DNA of 6,025 bases from a bacterium (lineage in GTDB: Bacteria > Patescibacteriota > Microgenomatia > Woykebacterales > RBG-16-39-9b). Where the stretch lies: the NCBI GenBank assembly GCA_030690175.1, contig JAUYHE010000011.1, positions 1-6,025 of the forward strand, written 5' to 3'. Of this stretch, positions 1 to 4,121 are shown piece after piece (position 1 is the first letter of the stretch; each line of letters opens with the position of its first letter). Under the pieces are notes generated by a model. That model was not told the origin of the DNA, did not search any database, and was given only the letters and a program-made list of their open reading frames with translations. Made by a program: the position numbers and the translations under genes.

Positions 1-69
1 GTAGTTCAACGGATAGAACATGAGCTTGCGGAGCTTAGGATCGAGGTCCGATTCCTCGCGGGCGCACCA
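1..69 (+). tRNA. tRNA-Arg (anticodon GCG), 5' end cut by the window edge
   Basis: All but the first six acceptor bases of a tRNA are present. Visible parts are U8/A9, D-stem GTTC/GAAC with loop AACGGATA, anticodon stem TGAGC/GCTTA around loop TTGCGGA (anticodon GCG at 28-30), a 4-nt variable loop, T-stem CGAGG/CCTCG around loop TCCGATT, acceptor 3' strand CGGGCGC, discriminator A and an encoded CCA at 67-69. A20 in the D-loop and C35 fit bacterial arginine identity, and A15 can form a Levitt pair with T48. Two oddities: most bacteria use ACG (read as inosine) for the CGU/CGC codons, whereas this gene has G34; and position 55, almost always U, is C. The fold is otherwise intact, so it is probably functional. 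The last 20 bases of the body plus CC recur at 152-171. Confidence 0.9.
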
Positions 70-99
70 GAAAGGAAATTGCAAGCTTGAGAGGTTCGC

Positions 100-124
100 C
101 CCCGCACCACTAAAGGGTGCGGGG
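100..124 (+). repeat. Hairpin module 1 (Arg locus)
   Basis: Perfect 9-bp stem CCCCGCACC / GGTGCGGGG around the 7-nt loop ACTAAAG. It shares the loop and the ACC/GGT stem top with modules at 5839-5863 and 5876-5900, but its middle stem pairs differ. Because it is GC-rich and followed by no T-tract, a terminator role is unlikely. Confidence 0.85.
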
Positions 125-126
125 CG

Positions 127-151
127 TCCAGTACCGTTCACTGGTACTGGA
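127..151 (+). repeat. Hairpin module 2 (Arg locus)
   Basis: Perfect 9-bp stem TCCAGTACC / GGTACTGGA around the 7-nt loop GTTCACT; the flanking CG on each side extends pairing to 11 bp. It has the same stem length, loop length and YCC...ACC pattern as module 1, with a different loop sequence. It is separated from module 1 by the dinucleotide CG. Confidence 0.85.
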
Positions 152-176
152 CGATTCCTCGCGGGCGCACCGCATA

Positions 177-201
177 AAATTATGAGCGTAGCGAATAATT
201 T
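177..201. repeat. AT-rich inverted repeat
   Basis: AAATTAT (177-183) and ATAATTT (195-201) are perfect inverted repeats around GAGCGTAGCGA. It follows the split tRNA copy directly. It may be a short dispersed palindrome; no T-tract follows, so it does not look like a terminator. Confidence 0.5.
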
Positions 202-206
202 GAGCG

Positions 207-237
207 CCCCGTGATCGCCGTAGGCGATTTTACGGGG
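207..237. repeat. Nested double palindrome
   Basis: The outer stem CCCCGT / ACGGGG (207-212, 232-237) encloses an inner stem ATCGCC / GGCGAT (214-219, 223-228) with loop GTA. Together with the neighbouring inverted repeats it makes the 230 bp before recG almost continuously foldable. It may be a repeat or a leader structure; the sequence does not decide. Confidence 0.6.
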
Positions 238-256
238 TGAAAATTGAGATAACTAA

Positions 257-278
257 TGCCGCTCATAATCACGCGGCA
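257..278. repeat. Hairpin in the recG leader
   Basis: TGCCGC (257-262) and GCGGCA (273-278) form a perfect 6-bp stem with a 10-nt loop, ending 20 bp before the recG start. The in-frame stop TAA upstream of recG (266-268) lies in the loop. If transcribed it could influence translation initiation of recG, which has no visible Shine-Dalgarno sequence; that role is inference. Confidence 0.45.
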
Positions 279-298
279 CAGCCATTAAATTTTACATT

Positions 299-2536
299 TT
301 GATTCTCTCTCCCCTCACTCCTATCTCCAATATCCCCCGTATCTCTCTTGCCTATCAAAAGAGATTAATAAAACTCGGAGTAAAAACACTTCGAGATTTA
401 TTTTATCATTTTCCTCATCGCTACGATGATTTTTCACAAATAAAATCGATCGGCGAACTCAAAGAAAACGAAGTTGTGACCATCCAAGGGAAAGTCACCA
501 AGATAAAAAATGTTCATATTTGGAAAAGAAAAATGAACATTACAGAGATTTATGTTGAAGATGAAACCGGTGGAATAAAAGCCACCTGGTTTAATCAACC
601 CTATATCGCAAATTCCCTACCAGAAGGAACCTGGGTTAGTCTATCTGGCAAGGTCAACCCCACCAAGCCTACCAAAGTCGGAGCAAAACTACTTAGCGGT
701 ACTAACATTAATAAAGGTTTATATTTATCCAATCCTTCCTATGAAAAGATTAATAAAGATGAACCACTAGCATTACGTCACACTGGCTGTCTTGTTCCAG
801 TCTATCCAGAAACGACTGGCTTATCATCTCGCTATTTACGTTACTTAATGCAGCTCTTTTCACCCGCCTTAGATCAGATACCCGATTGGCTACCCGAAGA
901 AATTAAAGCATCTCAACATCTGATTGATCTCAATCAGGCTCTCAATCAGATCCACTTTCCCGCCTCAGACAAGACCATTAATCAAGCTAAACGACGCTTG
1001 GCCTTTGATGAGCTCTTCATAATTCAGCTCTATGCCCTATGGCAAAAGATCAAATGGCAGAAAGAAAAAGCCGTAAAAATACCCTTTGATGAAAAATTAA
1101 TAAAAGAGTTCGTCCATAATCTGCCCTTTAAGCTAACTGACGGTCAACGCCAATCTGCTTGGGAAATATTTCAAGACCTTAACCAGGGCCAGCCAATGAA
1201 CCGCTTACTCGAAGGAGACGTCGGGTCTGGCAAAACCATAGTCGCAGCTCTAGCCGCGCTCCAAGTAGCTTCAGGTGGCTTTCAGGTGGCTTTCATGGCT
1301 CCAACCGAAGTCCTAGCGATACAACACTTTAAGAGCGTTCTTTCCCTATTTAAAAAATATGACCTGTCCATTGGCCTCATGACTAATTCCGAGGGCCAGA
1401 TTAGCCGCAAAGGAAAAAGCTCCAAACAAACTAAGAAGCAGCTATTAGATAAAATTAAAGGTGGCCAACTAAAAGTCGTCATTGGAACACATTCTCTCAT
1501 CCAAAAAACGGTTTCTTTCAATAATCTTGCCCTGGTCATTGTTGACGAGCAACATCGTTTTGGTGTTCAGCAGCGAGCTGCCCTTCAAAAAAGCACTATT
1601 AATCTTTGCGACGGATTACCAAGTTCCGTTCCCCATCTTCTCTCTATGACCGCTACGCCAATCCCCCGAACGCTCGCCCTAACACTCTATGGTGATCTTG
1701 ATCTGTCGTTACTCAAAGAACTGCCCCGCGGTCGTCAACAAATTATTACCAAAATTGTCGGCGCTAAAGATCGACTAGCAGCCTATGAATTTATTCGGCA
1801 ACAAGCTAAACAAGGCCGTCAAGTTTTTGTAATTTGTCCACGCATAGAAATCAATGAAGACGCCAAAAAAGAAAATGCCCTTCCCAGAAAACAAGTTTGG
1901 TCAAAAAATAATAGCTCACCATTTTTTGAGAATGCTAATGTTCTTGATGAAATAAAAGCCGTCAAACAAGAAGCTGAAAAATTAACTAACAAAATTTTTC
2001 CTGAATTTAAAATTGCTGCCCTGCATAGCAAGCTAAAACCAATCGAGAAGAATAAAACGATGGCCGATTTTAAATCAGGCAAAATTAATATTTTAGTTTC
2101 CACTTCGGTGGTTGAAGTTGGCGTTGATATTCCTAACGCTACTGTGATGATGATTGAAGGGGCAGAACGTTTTGGATTAGCCCAAATTCACCAATTCCGC
2201 GGTCGAGTTGGCCGAAGCGAGCATCAATCATATTGCTTTCTTTTGACGACCTCCCCAGGTCAAGAAAGTAATCAGCGACTCAGGGCAATCCTGAAAGCCA
2301 AAAATGGCTTTGAATTAGCTGAACACGACCTGCGACTACGTGGACCCGGACAATTTTATGGCTCTAAGCAATGGGGGCTCCCCGACCTTTCAATGGCCTC
2401 TCTCACAGACGTGGAGTTGATAAAGCAAGTCCGATCTGAGGCTTCAAATATTTTACAGAAAGACCCGACACTAAAAGATTATCCATTGATAAAGGAAAAT
2501 TTACGACAATTTAAAGAAAAAATTCATTTCGAATAG
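299..2536 (+). CDS. recG: ATP-dependent DNA helicase RecG
   Basis: RecG is a double-stranded DNA translocase that reverses stalled replication forks and processes branched DNA. The 745-residue protein has the full family layout. An N-terminal wedge/OB region (about 45-135) is followed by helicase domain 1 with Walker A GDVGSGKT (306-313), MAPTEVLA (333-340), GTHSLIQ (397-403), DEQH (416-419) and SMTATPIPRT (449-458). Domain 2 has LHSKLK (575-580), STSVVEVGVDIP (601-612) and the arginine-finger motif QFRGRVGR (632-639). The TRG region typical of RecG, LAEHDLRLRGPGQFYG, is at 673-688. It is longer than E. coli RecG (693 aa), partly because of a lysine- and asparagine-rich insert at about 518-565. 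The TTG start is chosen because an in-frame stop lies at 266-268 and the first ATG is at codon 79, inside the wedge domain. No ribosome binding site is visible. It stands alone, with repeats on both sides. Confidence 0.97.
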   Translation: MILSPLTPISNIPRISLAYQKRLIKLGVKTLRDLFYHFPHRYDDFSQIKSIGELKENEVVTIQGKVTKIKNVHIWKRKMNITEIYVEDETGGIKATWFNQPYIANSLPEGTWVSLSGKVNPTKPTKVGAKLLSGTNINKGLYLSNPSYEKINKDEPLALRHTGCLVPVYPETTGLSSRYLRYLMQLFSPALDQIPDWLPEEIKASQHLIDLNQALNQIHFPASDKTINQAKRRLAFDELFIIQLYALWQKIKWQKEKAVKIPFDEKLIKEFVHNLPFKLTDGQRQSAWEIFQDLNQGQPMNRLLEGDVGSGKTIVAALAALQVASGGFQVAFMAPTEVLAIQHFKSVLSLFKKYDLSIGLMTNSEGQISRKGKSSKQTKKQLLDKIKGGQLKVVIGTHSLIQKTVSFNNLALVIVDEQHRFGVQQRAALQKSTINLCDGLPSSVPHLLSMTATPIPRTLALTLYGDLDLSLLKELPRGRQQIITKIVGAKDRLAAYEFIRQQAKQGRQVFVICPRIEINEDAKKENALPRKQVWSKNNSSPFFENANVLDEIKAVKQEAEKLTNKIFPEFKIAALHSKLKPIEKNKTMADFKSGKINILVSTSVVEVGVDIPNATVMMIEGAERFGLAQIHQFRGRVGRSEHQSYCFLLTTSPGQESNQRLRAILKAKNGFELAEHDLRLRGPGQFYGSKQWGLPDLSMASLTDVELIKQVRSEASNILQKDPTLKDYPLIKENLRQFKEKIHFE

Positions 2537-2556
2537 ACCCTCTACTCAACCATTGG

Positions 2557-2785
2557 TGTCATCCCGCACACCCATCTTCATGAGCGCAGGCTTGATGCGG
2601 GATCCAGAATTTACCCCTCCCTTTCTGCGAAGGGAAGCTGGCTCGCCTCGCCGAAGCCCCCGGCATAGCGAAGGGAGGGATTTAGTTCGGGGCCTGGATT
2701 CCGGGTCACCCGCCTCGCCGAAGACGGCCCGCTTCGTCGTCGCGAAAGCGAGGCGAGCGAGTCGAGGCGGGAGCCCGGAATGACA
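2557..2785. repeat. Composite palindromic repeat A (two half-units plus spacer)
   Basis: The element opens with TGTCAT and closes with ATGACA. The left unit pairs ATCCCGCA (2561-2568) with TGCGGGAT (2596-2603) and ends in CCAG. The right unit begins with CTGG and pairs ATTCCGGG (2698-2705) with CCCGGAAT (2774-2781). Inside the right unit a second stem, CCCGCCTCG / CGAGGCGGG (2709-2717, 2763-2771), encloses further short inverted repeats. The spacer holds its own 9-bp stem, CCCTCCCTT / AAGGGAGGG (2615-2623, 2671-2679). This is the style of bacterial interspersed mosaic or REP-like elements. Open frames across it are by-products of the palindromes. Together with 2786-2829, where I see nothing, it fills the space after recG. 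Confidence 0.75.
2723..2772. repeat. 50-bp repeat core, copy 1
   Basis: This block, running from GACGGCCCGC to GAGGCGGGA, is identical over 50 bp to 3849-3898. It lies inside the right unit of composite repeat A. Internal short inverted pairs such as CGCTT / AAGCG make it self-folding. Confidence 0.85.
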
Positions 2786-2829
2786 AACTAAAAGTTAACT
2801 AACCCCAATGTCATCATCCCACCCTCATC

Positions 2830-2959
2830 TGTCATTCCCGTCCGCTTTGACGAAGCGAATGCGAGGCGAGCAAAGGCGGGAATCAAGAATTTAAGAACCT
2901 GGATCCCTGCCTTCCCTCCTTCGCCTATGGCTACGGAAGGGCGCGACGCAGGGATGACA
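2830..2959. repeat. Composite palindromic repeat B
   Basis: It has the same architecture as repeat A. TGTCAT opens the element and ATTCCCG / CGGGAAT (2834-2840, 2877-2883) form the left stem. CTGG then opens the right unit, whose stem is ATCCCTGC / GCAGGGAT (2903-2910, 2948-2955), and ATGACA closes at 2954-2959. A further stem, CCTTCC / GGAAGG (2910-2915, 2935-2940), sits inside the right unit. The left unit contains a diverged relative of the 50-bp core. I see no gene here. Confidence 0.75.
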
Positions 2960-2986
2960 GATAAAGGATACCGACTACCCATTCGA

Positions 2987-3015
2987 TTGCTCTTTAATGA
3001 TATTCGTGCTATAAA
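2987..3015 (+). promoter_or_regulatory. Possible sigma70-type promoter for the DksA/TraR-family gene
   Basis: A -10 box TATAAA (3010-3015) lies 17 bp after a weak -35 TTGCTC (2987-2992), in the AT-rich stretch between composite repeat B and the gene. Spacing is ideal and the -10 matches five of six consensus bases, but the -35 matches only half. It would give a leader of roughly 70 nt. Confidence 0.4.
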
Positions 3016-3047
3016 AAATATTAGTTCTTACTAGAGAGTTGGGCAGA

Positions 3048-3060
3048 GAAGTTAAACTTC
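3048..3060. promoter_or_regulatory. 13-bp odd palindrome in the leader
   Basis: GAAGTT, A, AACTTC is a perfect odd palindrome about 30 bp before the start codon. A near-identical site, GAAGTC, A, GACTTC, lies downstream of the same gene at 3795-3807; the two differ only at symmetric positions. An operator function is possible but unproven. Confidence 0.35.
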
Positions 3061-3074
3061 ATTTCGACCAGAAA

Positions 3075-3082
3075 AGGGGGAG
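3075..3082 (+). promoter_or_regulatory. Ribosome binding site fixing the start at 3092
   Basis: The purine run AGGGGGAG ends 9 nt before ATG 3092, a good Shine-Dalgarno match and spacing. It supports this start over the overlapping frame that opens at 3039. Confidence 0.7.
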
Positions 3083-3091
3083 AAAAGAAAA

Positions 3092-3712
3092 ATGGCAGAT
3101 CAAAGTTTTATCAAGAATCAAGAAGCGATCGGAACAGCAAAAACAAAAGTCAATGCAAGACCCAGAAAGCCGACCAAAAAGGAGCGCGAAGCGAAGAAGA
3201 AGAAAGAAGCTTTTTTTGAAAGAGTCAGAATCTGCAAAGAGATCTTGCACGAAAGAAAGATCCGTGCCTTGTCTCAGTCAACCCTTGCTGATAGACAGAG
3301 ACAGAGGTTCCGAGAAATTCTGGAATCTCAAAAAAGCAAACTCCTAAGAGGAGTTGACTCTCTTTCAAAAGAATTCAGATCGGAGCTCTGTCTTGAGCTA
3401 GATAAAAATCGTTCGGGAAATCACATCGCCGAAATAAATTACGAAGGATCAATCGTAACCCAATTCCGCGTTAATAAAAGCCAAGAAAGATTGGAAAGAA
3501 TTGATGAGGCAATTCATCGAATTGATAACGAAACTTACGGAATTTGCCTGGGCTGCGATGAACCGATTGATATTAGTCGGCTGATGAAGACACCCGCTAC
3601 TCGACACTGTCCTTCGTGCAAATACGAAGAGAGTTCGGCTGAAGTACAGACCAATGGGATTTGTCATGGCGCGATGCAAAAACATCCTTATTCCATTCCC
3701 GCCTCGGCCTAA
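3092..3712 (+). CDS. DksA/TraR-family zinc-finger protein
   Basis: The 206-residue protein ends in the hallmark of the family: YGICLGC...RHCPSCK, a four-cysteine zinc finger at C152, C155, C173 and C176, with the typical RL and P between the pairs. Before it, two helical stretches rich in charged residues (about 62-105 and 126-148) could form the antiparallel coiled coil that enters the RNA polymerase secondary channel in DksA. The family regulates transcription initiation, often with ppGpp; that role here is by family only. The first 45 residues are very basic (runs of K and R) and have no DksA counterpart. About 30 residues follow the finger, longer than usual, and the final codons overlap sequence resembling the intergenic palindromes. 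The gene appears monocistronic, with its own ribosome binding site, a possible promoter and a terminator. Confidence 0.88.
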   Translation: MADQSFIKNQEAIGTAKTKVNARPRKPTKKEREAKKKKEAFFERVRICKEILHERKIRALSQSTLADRQRQRFREILESQKSKLLRGVDSLSKEFRSELCLELDKNRSGNHIAEINYEGSIVTQFRVNKSQERLERIDEAIHRIDNETYGICLGCDEPIDISRLMKTPATRHCPSCKYEESSAEVQTNGICHGAMQKHPYSIPASA

Positions 3713-3732
3713 CAAGGCTTGAAGCAGAAACG

Positions 3733-3774
3733 AAAAGCCTCTTATTCCGCAAAAACGGATGGAGGCTTTTTTAA
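3733..3774 (+). terminator. Intrinsic terminator of the DksA/TraR-family gene
   Basis: AAAAGCCTC (3733-3741) pairs with GAGGCTTTT (3762-3770), with an inner TCCG / CGGA stem (3746-3749, 3756-3759) and loop CAAAAA, and runs into a T-tract to 3772. It begins 20 bp after the stop codon, which is standard for rho-independent termination. Confidence 0.88.
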
Positions 3775-3794
3775 TTTCCTGAAGTTTATTTTCT

Positions 3795-3807
3795 GAAGTC
3801 AGACTTC
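3795..3807. repeat. 13-bp odd palindrome after the terminator
   Basis: GAAGTC, A, GACTTC is a perfect palindrome with one central base. It pairs in style with 3048-3060 on the other side of the gene. Another GAAGTT lies at 3781-3786. Confidence 0.4.
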
Positions 3808-3815
3808 GGCATTTT

Positions 3816-3908
3816 GGTCATCCTGAATGAAATGCCCGGCCTCGCTTTGACGGCCCGCTTCGTCGTCGCGAAAGCGAGGCGAGCGAGTCGAGGCGGGAAG
3901 AATCTTGG
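3816..3908. repeat. Dispersed palindromic repeat C (TCATCCTGAATG type)
   Basis: It opens with GGTCATCCTGAATG and closes with GAAGAATCTTGG, ends that differ from repeats A and B. Inside, CCC plus GCCTCG (3835-3837, 3839-3844) pair with CGAGGC plus GGG (3889-3897) across a single bulged G. It carries the second identical 50-bp core. Confidence 0.7.
3849..3898. repeat. 50-bp repeat core, copy 2
   Basis: Identical over 50 bp to 2723-2772, although the outer palindrome is of another type. The same core in two different outer repeats implies that it moves, or is copied, on its own. Confidence 0.85.
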
Positions 3909-3928
3909 TGTTTAATGACAAATTTCCC

Positions 3929-3961
3929 CGCCCGCAACGCCTGAGCTTGCGATGGCGGGCG
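3929..3961. repeat. GC-rich hairpin
   Basis: CGCCCGC (3929-3935) pairs perfectly with GCGGGCG (3955-3961). Inside, CGCAA / TTGCG (3933-3937, 3947-3951) offers an alternative stem. It is part of the repeat cluster between the DksA/TraR-family gene and the glycosyltransferase. Confidence 0.55.
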
Positions 3962-4006
3962 CGGCAATTCCCAATATTTAATATCCAATTTGGACTTTGA
4001 TCTTTG

Positions 4007-4022
4007 TTCGCCAGCCGGCGAA
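4007..4022. repeat. Short palindrome TTCGCC / GGCGAA
   Basis: A perfect 6-bp stem with the 4-nt loop AGCC, directly abutting the heptamer tandem repeat. The preceding stretch 3963-4006 is AT-rich, and I see nothing else in it. Confidence 0.4.
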
Positions 4023-4049
4023 TTAGTCATTCGTCATTAGTCATTAGTC
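4022..4049. repeat. Tandem heptamer repeat (four copies)
   Basis: Four head-to-tail 7-mers read ATTAGTC, ATTCGTC, ATTAGTC, ATTAGTC, followed by a partial fifth copy. The unit length would allow slippage in copy number. No function is apparent. Confidence 0.75.
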
Positions 4050-4064
4050 ATTTTCTACGAATAG

Positions 4065-4102
4065 ATCCCTCGATCCGCCGTGTAGCAGGTCTCGGGATGA
4101 CA
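4065..4102. repeat. Half-unit palindromic repeat ending GGGATGACA
   Basis: ATCCC (4065-4069) pairs with GGGAT (4094-4098), and the element ends in ATGACA like repeats A and B. It looks like a single right-hand unit. It lies just past the stop of the glycosyltransferase gene (- strand) and could act as a transcript-end structure, but it lacks the T-tract of an intrinsic terminator. Confidence 0.5.
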
Positions 4103-4121
4103 AAAAATAAATTATAATAGA

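Larger units (their letters stand above)
91..171 (+). repeat. Partial tRNA-Arg copy with its T-loop split by two hairpins
   Basis: GAGGTTCG (91-98) and 152-171 together rebuild the T-arm and 3' acceptor strand of the tRNA-Arg gene that ends 21 bp upstream. The right part is identical to 49-68 over 20 bp. The left part matches 43-50 except that it has the usual TTC where the tRNA has TCC. Between them, at 99-151, lie one extra C and two 25-nt hairpin modules joined by CG, so the T-loop reads TTCG, insert, CGATT. Weak similarity (AGCTT at 84-88 against 33-37) suggests the copy once reached further into the tRNA. It could be the trace of an insertion into a duplicated tRNA, or a structured trailer of the transcript. 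No gene is encoded. Confidence 0.8.

Noticed and set aside
70..171. Full integrative element between tRNA att sites
   Set aside because: The interval is about 100 bp with no integrase or cargo; only the duplicated tRNA end resembles such an element.
20..214. Open frame of 64 codons over the tRNA-Arg and hairpins
   Set aside because: It lies on a tRNA gene and palindromes and has no protein-like features.
244..269. TTGAGA and CATAAT as a recG promoter
   Set aside because: The spacing is only 14 bp, too short for a sigma70 promoter, and the -10 lies within a hairpin.
1282..2103. Antisense frames within recG
   Set aside because: They are shadows of the strongly supported RecG frame.
2553..2982. 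Open frames on both strands after recG
   Set aside because: They are made of the composite palindromic repeats; GC-rich palindromes yield long frames by chance and the translations resemble no family.
3039..3347. Frame overlapping the start of the DksA/TraR-family gene
   Set aside because: It has no ribosome binding site and its lysine/arginine-rich product is a frame-shifted reading of the basic N-terminus; the 3092 frame has the zinc finger.
3940..3953. Link between TGAGCTTGCGA in the 3929-3961 hairpin and the tRNA-Arg anticodon arm (TGAGCTTGCGG)
   Set aside because: The match is about 10 bp and the tRNA arm is a normal stem-loop; chance is the simpler explanation.
3818..4030. 70-codon frame on the - strand
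   Set aside because: It is built from repeat C, the 50-bp core and AT-rich filler.
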